This document shows positions 52,939 through 62,600 of a stretch of DNA of 64,000 nucleotides, piece after piece. The translations under genes were made by a program, and so were the position numbers. The notes under the pieces are model-generated. The model ran no database searches. It saw only the letters and a program-made list of their open reading frames with translations, and was not told the origin of the DNA. Source of the stretch: Eutreptiella sp. 'Long Island Sound 2002' (Eukaryota > Euglenozoa > Euglenophyceae > Eutreptiales > Eutreptiaceae); NCBI GenBank assembly GCA_964036045.1, contig OZ038389.1, positions 40,550,064 through 40,614,063 of the forward strand, written 5' to 3'. Numbering within the stretch: position 1 is the first letter of the stretch; each line of letters opens with the position of its first letter.

Positions 52939-53500
52939 ACAAGTGGCTTAAGGCTATTTTGAGCCATGCCCATATTGGCCCATGCACATCCCAAAAAGCC
53001 TTGAAATGGGCAGTTTTAGGAGCGACAATGCATATTGGGGGGTCCAGTGGGAATGTGCTCTGTTTCAAAGCCATGGATTGCATTGGGCATCCTTGTGGTG
53101 ATAAATAATGATGACGGGGATCACTTGCAAGCTATTTCTGCACAATCAACACCCTTGATGCAGAGTGCACATGCTAGGGTAGAGCTACGGGGGTCACCTG
53201 TGGATCCAAAATTGTGGTCAAAAATGATTTTTTCCAAAATTGTTCCTAGACCATTTGGGGTGCTCAAACAAGTGGTATAAGGCTCTTTTAATCCATATTT
53301 GACCCATGCGGGAGGAGTGCTTGGGGGGGCTTGTCTCTTGAGCGAGCAAAGCAAGGGAGGAAGGGTTTCAAGGGCAGTATAAGGGGGGAAGTGGCGGGAA
53401 TCGTTCTTGGTGTCCCTGAACATGCATCCTTATCCAACCCTGCAGCTGATATTTACTCCACACCTGCTTGGTCCCAATATTCAGTGTAGATTACGTTTAG
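52900..53500 (+). repeat. Dispersed repeat family, diverged partial copy
   Basis: GACCACTTGGGGTGCCCAAAC at 52920 and GACCATTTGGGGTGCTCAAA at 53250 parallel the GACCATTTGGGGTGCACAAA of the 46.8-48.4 kb copy. The segment again ends in TTGGTCCCAATATTCAGTGT next to GGGTTAG-like sequence. Two diverged sub-copies appear in tandem. Confidence 0.75.
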
Positions 53501-54224
53501 GTGAGGGTTAGAGTTTGATCTAGCCCTACCGTGACCCCCAAGTAAGTGTCCGGCTGCCCTTACAAACCCCTGCTTCCCACCCACCCTCTTGCCGCTGGGC
53601 ATCAAGGAGCAAGTATGCAATTACGGTTGCTCCTCTGTTCACCTTAGGGTTGAGGTTGAGGTTAGGACTAGTGTTAGGGTTAGAGTTTGACCGAGGTGTA
53701 CTCTCACGCTAAGTAAGTGCACCCTTCCCCTTCCAATCCCCTGCCCCCCCCCCTTGCCTCTCCCCCTCCATTGACACCTGGGATGCTCCTAGGTTGGTTT
53801 GGGGGGTCCCATTACGTGAGCCCTTTTTTGAAGAACTGGGGGGGGGTCCAGCCAGGGGGCTCCCATGACACCCCCACTGAAAGAGAAAGTCCAAGCACCC
53901 CAAAACTTGTTCCCTATGGTGTTGGAAGCACGACCATGCAAACCACGTGGTTGGACAGAACAGGGCATGTGTCATGCCATTAATCGCTGGATGAAAAGCT
54001 TGACCGTATTGGAGGAGAAGATCCGGCACTGTAACACAATATCACACAGGCACAAGCGCTCAAATTTGTGTACTATGATCTGTATTGCAACAATCTGTTT
54101 GTGTATGGTAAGAGTCTAGAATGGTTAGACACCGGTAAAGCTTATGTTTGTTCACCACTCCTTTGAACAGCTGCCGTGGGTCAAGAGCGAATTGTAGCAA
54201 AAGAATCAAGGTTGCCCATCACGC
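53501..54224. other. No confident gene; short GGTTAGG motifs
   Basis: GAGGTTAGGACTAGTGTTAG and GTGAGGGTTAGAG-type degenerate telomere-like text at 53495-53690, followed by C and G tracts. No splice-bounded exon. Confidence 0.4.
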
Positions 54225-54818
54225 TTGTGCCAGGGCCGCACTAGACTAAGGGCCCGACAAAGGCAAGATGAGGTGCTCATCAATGCTGTGGATGTGCAGT
54301 ACAGTCCAACACCTGCAACCCCCCAACGTCCAACACACTTCACTACCCAACACATCATTCGCAATGACGTACATTGCACCCCAACCCCTGTGTGCCCCGT
54401 CCCATACGGTACCGTAGCACATGGTACCAAAACGTGTGTCGGGAGCGCTATACGCGCCCTTGTTGTGCCGTCTGGCGTACATGGAAGGGCCTTGTCAGAG
54501 GGCCTTGTTCATCGACGGGCACAGTGTCCGGGAACGACAGTGAAGGTCAGTGTCGCAGCATGTCCAGGCGACAATGTGGTCCTACTGGCGGGCAATAATT
54601 CACTGGTTGATAGGGGCAGGGATGCTTCCTTCCCCCCCTCCTTCGAGCACCCTGATGCCCTCGCGGCCAGAAAACAGATTGCTGCGGCGGGCGTCCCTCT
54701 GGGATGTCTATTGCACCACACACTTTGGCCGAACCCCTGGAGTGCGGTCCGACGCGGTGGCCGTCATTGGACAAGCCCGTCGGACGCTGCCCTGCTCCAC
54801 CCTCTTTCTCTCCATTCC
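54225..54818 (+). CDS. Unknown open frame antisense to the 3' flank of the SAM-dynamin-BTB gene
   Basis: A 228-codon + strand frame (54225-54911) starts at a non-ATG codon and has no early Met, so it would be an exon. Segments such as GRALSEGLVHRRAQCPG and DNVVLLAGNNSLVDRGRDAS look protein-like. It overlaps the last ~90 bases of the - strand gene. No domain is recognised, and it may be a shadow. Confidence 0.25.
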
Positions 54819-57800
54819 TCACAGTGGGGTGACAAAATATACTCTGATTTGCGTTGTGTGCTTTTCCATAACGTGCCTATGCCCGCCCAACATTTGGCTT
54901 TCCTTCAGTGAAAGAAGCGTGGATGCTTTGCACGATGCATCTACAGCCCGGACCTGCACCTCAAACCTGCACACATGACGAGAATTGAATTTCTTTGAGT
55001 GTTGCTGGCAGTTGCTCAATTTGAACCAAAAGTGGAAAGAATCAGTCATTTTGCGACAACAGCGTCTAAAAGACCATGCCTGGGGAACCCCAGACTTGAG
55101 TGCAGACACACACACAAGCAACAGACCGTCACAGGGGTGCAAAGGTTGCGGGCGGATTTCAAGGCAAATATTTGCCTGTTGTACTGTACTGTGCACATAC
55201 CCTATGAATCGTCCTACCTCAAACAGGGGTGTGTCAATTGAATGCAGAGTATTCATTCCAACTGGCCTCTCAAAAATGTAACTCTTGGTTGTTGCTGTGT
55301 CGATCTTTTGCAACCAGAACACTGTGCCTGCATCCAGTGTAGAACGCCAGCGAGGCAATATGGCAGAAACTTTTGGTAGTTGTTCCATGCCAAGAGACTG
55401 TGCGGCCTTTTGAAGTGTGCCGCTGTCCATCAAATTCCAGCGCAGCAGTGGCATAAGGGGACCTATAGTTTGGTGTAGGTGCTGGTCTTTGTTTTGGTGG
55501 TGTCTTCCCCATCTCCACACAAAGTTGAAAATCTCCCTCTCATCTGCAACAAAATGGTCATCCTTTATCAGTTCTGCTACTGCCTCCATACACATATCGT
55601 CCAAAATGGTTTTATCTGCAAGATGAAGCACTTCACCGGGATGCTTCTTAATGTAGCTAAGAGCTGTGTTCTTCAGAGACGGGTCAAGCAACCGGCCAAA
55701 GGCATATAGCTGTATGGCGGTGGTACTGTCTACAAAGCGACGTAGCACTCGCCGCACACTGTCCAGGTACAAATGCATATCGTACAAATGGTACAACTTG
55801 AACAATTGCACTGCATCATACCAACTGAGTCGCGCAATGCCAAAAGCACATAGGTTCAAAAAACCTGTAACTGTGCTCTCCTCAAAATCAGTGAGGGAAA
55901 TTGAGGCTTCGCGGGACTCCTGCCATTGACCTTCCAACATGCTTTTCAAGACTGTGGAATGTGCACAAAGAAGGGCCTTGAAAGTGTTCTTCACTGCACC
56001 CCCTGCACAATGGATGACTACGTCTGGGGCCCTTGTTGCAAGATGAGGGGTATTGGCAACAGACAATATTTCAATGAGGTTTGCAGGGTGGCCTTGAGGG
56101 ATGGGACACAACAGGGGTGTGGGAAGTGGGGGCTGGAGACCCCTTCCATCGCCACAGGCAGGTAAATCTCCACCACTGGAACTTGATCCAGTCATGATAT
56201 GCCCTACCACACAGTCACTCTTGGCCCCTCCAATCCCTCGCCATACCACGCTCACCCAGCTTCCGATTTCCATCCAATCCCCAACACAACCCGGCCCTAC
56301 CCATCTCCCGGCCACCTTCAACCAAAAAGCACCAGCAAGAGCCCCAACCGTCTCTGCTAATCGACATTGAAAACTTTCAATGCTCTCTTTGGGACGGAAA
56401 TCAAAAAACACACTCCTGCTGGTCAATCCTACCACGAGTATAAAGGCACTTGCCACACCCTGCTGCTCTTCAGCCAAGACACATGAGACAACCGAGACTG
56501 GATCCTTCACATCAAACATGAGGGCATGGGAGTACCCGTTGTTACTCTTTCCCACTGCGGGTTCCCAAGACGGTGACATATCATAGGCACTATCATCACT
56601 AGAGGGTGGAAGCTGGGGGTCGGTGATGGGCTGCAGCTCCCAAACCAGGTCCCAGAAGAGGTTGCGGCACGAGAGCTGCACCCCCTGGAGCACGTGGCCA
56701 ATGCAAACCTGCGCCTCCTGCCCAATGAACTTCAGCAACACCCGCCGAAGCTCTGCAAAGGTGGAGTGCAGCCACTGCTGTGCACTTTCCGCGTCCAGGA
56801 ACACCTGATCCTCCGAGAGCAGTGCTCTGAAGGACTCGAACAGCTTCACATCGGAAAGCATGTTCGTGACCAGCACCGCGCACTTGGGCCGTAAGGCCTC
56901 CATCATGCGGCCCTGCAGCTCCCCAAAATGGTTGCGGATGGCCTTTTGCGCGAAATCCAGCGGCTCCTGCAGCTTCTCCTGCACCGCCGCTTTGGAGTGC
57001 CCCAGCAGATGCTGATGGCTCTGCAGCGTCTGGGAGTATCCGAGGATCTGACTGTGGGTCATCTGCGTGGCCCTCGGGATGCACCCCAGTTTGCCGCGCA
57101 GCGAGGTCAACAGCTGCTGCGCGTCCCCAAGGGCATCGGTGAACACGCTGGGCACGATCCGAGAGAACATGTGGCGGATGGTGTCGTTCAGCACGTCCCC
57201 CATGCGCGCCTTCTCCCACATGATCTCGTTCCGTCGGACGCACTCCGCGATCGGGATCCTCCCGTAGTCCTCGAAGGGGTACACGACCCGCTGGTACTCC
57301 TGCATCCAGTCCGGCGCCTGGGCCCCGGGCTTGCGCCGGTCCTGGGCCATGTAGTGGTAGAACTGCGAGGCCAGCAGGGCCCGCAGGGCCGACACGGGGA
57401 ACACGTGGTCCGTGGTGACGGGGATCCCGCTTTTGCGGAAGAGGTCGTGGACGAAGTTGCGGGCGAACTCGCAGCTGATGTCCCCGCTCTCTTCGTATTT
57501 GTTGAGGATGATGATGATCTTGTCGGCGATGTTCATGCCCCGGCCTTTGGCGCTCCGCTCGTCCTTGAAGAACCCCACGAACTTCTGCCGCATCTCCGCG
57601 TCGGCCTGATTGCCGATCCGCGTGTAGTCCAGCACCGCAAAGACGGCGGAGGCCTGCCGTAGCGTGTCCTTGACTGCCTTCTCGAGCACGGGCTGGCCCG
57701 CCTCATCTGGCCCCGGGGTGTCCACCAGCGTGAGGGTCCCAAGATTGTCGGGCATGGAGCGCAAAGATGCGAATTCCACTTCGATCAGAGGGTAGGCCTG

Positions 57801-58862
57801 TGCAGCAATGAGCTCCTCCAAAGGACTGGGGACAACAACATCGTCTTCAGCTTCGCTTGCATTCTGCGCCAGAATCCCGTGGTCTCGGAGGCGCTCTGCT
57901 ATGCGCAAAATGTCGTTGACAACGGTTAGATACTCTGATATCTCGTGGGCCCCGTGCACTGTGGTCGGCAGCTCCAAATCAGGAGAGAGCACCTGGTCAA
58001 AGATGTCCTGCAGGTGGATGTCCAGGTACGGCACCAACCTCTTGGCCTTTGCGCCTGCAAACCGGGTCCTGGCGTATGAGACCCAGCGCGCGATGTGCTG
58101 GGTCTGCTGCATGAGGCATGGCGTGGGCTGCCCCGGCTTGTGGCGGTAGAAGGTGGGAAGGGTGGTCATGGGGAGGGGCCGGCTGGGCGACAATACCTGC
58201 CCCATGATGGCGTTGATGAGCGTGGACTTGCCCACCTTCATTAGACCAATGACTGCAATGGAGAAGTCTATCTGCTGCAGCGACTGCACGGGCGAATGGA
58301 GCTCTAATTTCAACTGGGAAATGCCTATGCTGCTGAGCTGAGAGTGCACGGGTGCACTGGACTGATGCATGATGTCGTCCAGCAGATCGGTGATGCTATC
58401 CATGATGCTGGAAGCCTTGGACTGCAATACTTTGACCTTTGGATGCAGAGTGTAGACCTCACTGTTGGAGGTGACAGTGAGGTCGGTGAGGGGGCCAGTC
58501 CACTCCTCGGCTGGCTCGGGTACGATTTCTGCGTCTTCACTACGCACGGACACTGACTCAGTGGAAACGTTGTTGGGCAAGTCTGCCTCCAAGCACCTGC
58601 CATCATCTGTGCCTGCCAAGGAACTGCTTTTCAGAGAGCAGTTTGCATCACACAGGGTGGCAACTTGCCTCTGAAATTCTTTGATGGGCCCCAATTTGGT
58701 CAGCCCCAGGCTTTTCAGGTCGTCTGTGGTCAGCTCCACAAGCGCCTCGCCAGTGATCTCTTCGTCTTGGAATGCAGGAACAAGATGCCGGAACTTGGGG
58801 AGCGAGTGCAACCACGCCACCACTTGGTCTCCATTCCAATCCACGACCGGAGTGTCGGCCAT
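54819..58862 (-). CDS. SAM-dynamin GTPase-BTB-BACK fusion protein
   Basis: The first ATG (58862, context GTGAGCATGG) gives 1347 residues in one open frame. A SAM domain lies at about 6-70 (VAWLHSLPKFRHLVPAF ... LKSLGLTKLGPIKEF). The dynamin-type G domain has G1 GLMKVGKS at 206-213, a Thr-containing G2 (PMTTLPT), G3 DTPG at 381 and G4 NKYE at 454 (Glu where Asp is usual). A helical stalk-like region follows to about 770. A BTB domain starts near 946 (PDVVIHCAGGAVKNTF), then BACK to about 1130, then a beta-rich tail of about 200 residues. Dynamins hydrolyse GTP to remodel membranes, BTB-BACK proteins usually bind Cul3 ligases, and SAM mediates oligomerisation. Codons are GC-rich at the third position in the GTPase part and much less so in the BTB part. 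The stretch at about 800-940 could be read-through of an intron (donor-like GCAGG|GTGTGG, acceptor-like TTGCAACAAG). Confidence 0.85.
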   Translation of the reverse strand: MADTPVVDWNGDQVVAWLHSLPKFRHLVPAFQDEEITGEALVELTTDDLKSLGLTKLGPIKEFQRQVATLCDANCSLKSSSLAGTDDGRCLEADLPNNVSTESVSVRSEDAEIVPEPAEEWTGPLTDLTVTSNSEVYTLHPKVKVLQSKASSIMDSITDLLDDIMHQSSAPVHSQLSSIGISQLKLELHSPVQSLQQIDFSIAVIGLMKVGKSTLINAIMGQVLSPSRPLPMTTLPTFYRHKPGQPTPCLMQQTQHIARWVSYARTRFAGAKAKRLVPYLDIHLQDIFDQVLSPDLELPTTVHGAHEISEYLTVVNDILRIAERLRDHGILAQNASEAEDDVVVPSPLEELIAAQAYPLIEVEFASLRSMPDNLGTLTLVDTPGPDEAGQPVLEKAVKDTLRQASAVFAVLDYTRIGNQADAEMRQKFVGFFKDERSAKGRGMNIADKIIIILNKYEESGDISCEFARNFVHDLFRKSGIPVTTDHVFPVSALRALLASQFYHYMAQDRRKPGAQAPDWMQEYQRVVYPFEDYGRIPIAECVRRNEIMWEKARMGDVLNDTIRHMFSRIVPSVFTDALGDAQQLLTSLRGKLGCIPRATQMTHSQILGYSQTLQSHQHLLGHSKAAVQEKLQEPLDFAQKAIRNHFGELQGRMMEALRPKCAVLVTNMLSDVKLFESFRALLSEDQVFLDAESAQQWLHSTFAELRRVLLKFIGQEAQVCIGHVLQGVQLSCRNLFWDLVWELQPITDPQLPPSSDDSAYDMSPSWEPAVGKSNNGYSHALMFDVKDPVSVVSCVLAEEQQGVASAFILVVGLTSRSVFFDFRPKESIESFQCRLAETVGALAGAFWLKVAGRWVGPGCVGDWMEIGSWVSVVWRGIGGAKSDCVVGHIMTGSSSSGGDLPACGDGRGLQPPLPTPLLCPIPQGHPANLIEILSVANTPHLATRAPDVVIHCAGGAVKNTFKALLCAHSTVLKSMLEGQWQESREASISLTDFEESTVTGFLNLCAFGIARLSWYDAVQLFKLYHLYDMHLYLDSVRRVLRRFVDSTTAIQLYAFGRLLDPSLKNTALSYIKKHPGEVLHLADKTILDDMCMEAVAELIKDDHFVADEREIFNFVWRWGRHHQNKDQHLHQTIGPLMPLLRWNLMDSGTLQKAAQSLGMEQLPKVSAILPRWRSTLDAGTVFWLQKIDTATTKSYIFERPVGMNTLHSIDTPLFEVGRFIGYVHSTVQQANICLEIRPQPLHPCDGLLLVCVSALKSGVPQAWSFRRCCRKMTDSFHFWFKLSNCQQHSKKFNSRHVCRFEVQVRAVDASCKASTLLSLKESQMLGGHRHVMEKHTTQIRVYFVTPL

Positions 58863-59180
58863 GCTCACAGCGAAGCACAGCGACACGGGGCGTGGTGGTG
58901 TTGTCACGCACTTGGGTCCAGGCTGCCACCTGCAGTTGTGGCTCTGCCTCTGTCAGAGGCCAATCAGAGGGCACCCATGGCTCTAAAAAAAGAATAGACA
59001 CTCAGAAAGGGGGTGGCAACTGGACTAGTTCTGCAACTGGGGTGGCAACTTCGCAGTTCCACCTCCCGTACTACGAGTATACCACCACTGCGACCTACAA
59101 GACCTACAATCGCCACTCCTTTGGCTTCTGGTGCCTGAGCAATCACTTTGGCTATTCCGGTAAGAGCCAAAGGATGCTAC
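58863..59180. other. Promoter side of SAM-dynamin gene; possible exon on either strand
   Basis: On -, a strong acceptor TCTATTCTTTTTTTAG lies at about 58985, 120 bp before the ATG, and would suit a 5' UTR intron with donor CGGGAG|GTGGAA near 59060. On +, 59056-59160 is bounded by ACTTCGCAG and TATTCCG|GTAAGAG and reads FHLPYYEYTTTATYKTYNRH. Both readings are plausible and overlap, so the direction is unresolved. No TATA box is obvious. Confidence 0.35.
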
Positions 59181-59680
59181 CCCCCCCACCCCCTTGCACA
59201 GTAATCGCCCACGCGCAACGGTATCCTGGCACCCCCCGAGGGAACATACCCCAAGTGACGGTTCCCTCGCCCCCCCCCCCCATTACTATGCAAAGGACCC
59301 GCCACACAAAACAAGTCACGTTGACACAAGGGCATATGAACCACAGAATGAGGCCGGAACTGCCTTTTGGGATGCCTGTCCAGCTCTGCTCAGAAACAGG
59401 CTCTGTGTGCCACTTTTTCTGGCGGGAGTATTGACTCTGAAGAGGTGCACGTACTCAACAGGGGCCACAGGAATGGGCTCTCCACCTGGGCAGCATGTTT
59501 GGCTGCACTTGACACGTGGATTGGCAGCATTGGGAGCAGGCTTGGCAGGGGGCTTGGCAGGGGGCTCCAGCGCCTGTGGCAGGCAGTTTGCCTCAGGAAC
59601 GTCGCGCGTCAAGTACAGTTTCCGTTGGCAAAAACATTTGCCAGTGCCCACACACCATAACCCCTACCGCCTGCCCCCCC
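59181..59680. other. No confident gene before the satellite
   Basis: C-tract patches (59179, 59271) and a + frame with GGLAGGSS-like low complexity. Nothing recognisable. The first recognisable satellite unit starts near 59681. Confidence 0.35.
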
Positions 59681-62600
59681 CCCTCCCCCGCTTCAAAGCA
59701 CGGAGCAGAATCACAGGTGGCCCACAAGTGGGCAAGGTGGCTACATAACCCCTGCCGCTTGGGTGGTCCCCACCGCTTCACAGCGGGGGGCAGAATCACA
59801 GGTGGCCCACAAGTGGGCAAGGTGCCTACATAACCCCTGCCGCCTGGGGGGTCCCCACCGCTTCAAAGCACGGGGCAGAATCACAGGTGGCCCACAAGTG
59901 GGCAAGGTGGCTACATAATCCCTGCCGCCTGGGGGGTCCCCACCGCTTCACAGCGGGGGGCAGAATCAGAGGTAGCCCACAAGTGGGCAAGGTGGCTACA
60001 TAACCCCTGCCGCCTGGGGGGTCCCCACCGCTTCGGAGTGGGGGGCAGAATCAGAAGTGGCCCACAAGTGGGCAAGGTGGCTACATAACCCCTGCCGCCT
60101 GGGGGGTCCCCACCGCTTCAGAGCACGGGCAAGAATCAGAAGTGGCCCACAAGTGGGCAAGGTGGCTACATAACCCCTGCCGCCTGGTGGGTCCCCACCG
60201 CTTCACAGCGGGGGGCAGAATTACAGGTGGCCCACAAGTGGGCAAGGTGGCTACATAACCCCTGCTGCCCGGGGGGGGTCCCCACCGCTTCAGAGCACGG
60301 GGCAAAATCACAGGTGGCCCACAAGTGGGCAAGGTGGCTACATAACCCTTGCCGCCTGGGGGGTCCCCACCGCTTCACAGCGGGGGGCAGAATCACAGGT
60401 GGCCCACAAGTGGGCAAGGTGGCTACATAACCCCTGCCGCCTAGAGGGTCCCCACCGCTTCACAGCGGGGGGCAGAATCACAGGTGGCCCACAAGTGGGC
60501 AAGGTGGCTACATCACCCCTGCCGCCTGGGGGGTCCCCACCGCTTCGGAGTGGGGGGCAGAATCACAGGTGGCCCACAAGTGGGCAAGGTCGCTACATAA
60601 CCCCTGCCACCTAGGGGGTCCCCACCGCTTCAGAGTGGGGGGCAGAATCACAGGTGGCCCACAAGTGGGCAAGGTCGCTACATAACCCCTGCCGCCTGGG
60701 GGGTCCCCACCGCTTCACAGCGGGGGGCAGAATCAGAGGTAGCCCAAAAGTGGGCAAGGTGGCTACATAACCCCTGCCGCCTGGGGGGTCCCCACCGCTT
60801 CACAGCGGGGGGCAGAATCAGAAGTGGTCCACAAGTGGCAAAGTGGCTACATAACACCTGCCGCGTGGGGGGTCCGAACCGCTTCAGAGTGGGGGGCAGA
60901 ATCAGAAGTGGCCCACAAGTGGGCAAGGTGGCTACATCACCCCTGCCGCCTAGGGGGTCCCCACCGCTTCAGAGTGGGGGGCAGAATCACAGGTGGCCCA
61001 CAAGTGGGCAAGGTGGCTACATAACCCTTGCCGCCTAGGGGGTCCCCACCGCTTCAGAGTGGGGGGCAGAATCACAGGTGGCCCACAAGTGGGCAAGGTG
61101 GCTACATAACCCCTGCCGCCTGGGGGGTCCCCACCGCTTCAAAGGGGGGGGCAGAATCAGAAGTGGCCCACAAGTGGGCAAGGTGGCTACATAACCCCTG
61201 CCGCCTAGAGGGTCCCCACCGCTTCACAGCGGGGGGCAGAATCACAGGTGGCCCACAAGTGGGCAAGGTGGCTACATAACCCCTGCCGCCAGTGGGGTCC
61301 CCACCGCTTCAGAGTGGGGGGCAGAATCACAGGTGGCCCACAAGTGGGCAAGGTGGCTACATAACCCCTGCCGCCTAGGGGGTCCCCACCGCTTCAGAGT
61401 GGGGGGCAGAATCACAGGTGGCCCACAAGTGGGCAAGGTGGCTACATAACCCCTGCCGCCTGGGGGGTCCCCACCGCTTCAAAGTGGGGGGCAGAATCAG
61501 AGGTGGCCCACAAGTGGGCAAGGTGGCTACATAACCCCTGCCGCCTAGAGGGTCCCCACCGCTTCACAGCGGGGGGCAGAATCACAGGTGGCCCACAAGT
61601 GGGCAAGGTGGCTACATAACCCCTGCCGCCTGGGGGGTCCCCACCGCTTCAGAGTGGGGGGCAGAATCATAGGTGGCCCACAAGTGGGCAAGGTGGCTAC
61701 ATAACCCCTGCCGCCTGGGGGGTCCCCACCGCTTCACAGCGGGGGGCAGAATCAGAAGTGGCCCACAAGTGGGCAAGGTGGCTACATAACCCCTGCCGCC
61801 TGGGGGGTCCCCACCGCTTCGGAGTGGGGGGCAGAATCAGAAGTGGCCCACAAGTGGGCAAGGTGGCTACATCACCCCTGCCACCTGGGGGGTCCCCACC
61901 GCTTCAGAGTGGGGGGCAAAATCACAGGTGGCGCACGAGTGAGCAAGGTGGCTTCATAACCCCTGCCGCCTAGGGGGTCCCCACCGCTTCACAGCGGGGG
62001 GCAGAATCAGAGGTGACCCACAAGTGGGCAAGGTGGCTACATAACCCCTGCCGCCTGGGGGGTCCCCACCGCTTCAGAGCACGGGGCAGAATCAGAAGTG
62101 GCCCACAAGTGGGCAAGGTGGCTACATAACCCCTGCCGCCTAGGGGGTCCCCACCGCTTCACAGCGGGGGGCAGAATCAGAGGTAGCCCACAAGTGGGCA
62201 AGGTGGCTACATAACCCCTGCCGCCTGGGGGGTCCCCACCGCTTCAGAGTGGGGGGCAGAATCAGAGGTGGCCCACAAGTGGGCAAGGTGGCTACATAAC
62301 CCCTGCCGCCTAGGGGGTCCCCACCGCTTCAGAGTGGGGGGCAGAATCACAGGTGGCCCACAAGTGGGCAAGGTGGCTACATGACCCCTGCCGCCTGGGG
62401 GTCCCCACCGCTTCGGAGTGGGGGGCAGAATCACAGGTGGCCCACAAGTGGGCAAGGTGGCTACATCACCCCTGCGGCCTGGGGTGTCCCCACCGCTTCA
62501 GAGTGGGGGGCAGAATCAGAGGTAGCCCACAAGTGGGGCAAGGTGGCTACATCACCCCTGCCGCGTGGGGGGTCCCCACCCCTTGAGAGCACGGGGCAGA

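Noticed and set aside
54480-54620. Third HxD...H-type module in the + frame at 54.2-54.9 kb
   Set aside because: SEGLVHRRAQC superficially resembles SEALHRGACT, but surrounding motifs (RWYV, HAD, DPG) are absent.
56928-57662. 244-codon + strand frame rich in Val, Asp and Leu
   Set aside because: Antisense shadow of the GTPase domain caused by GC-rich third positions.
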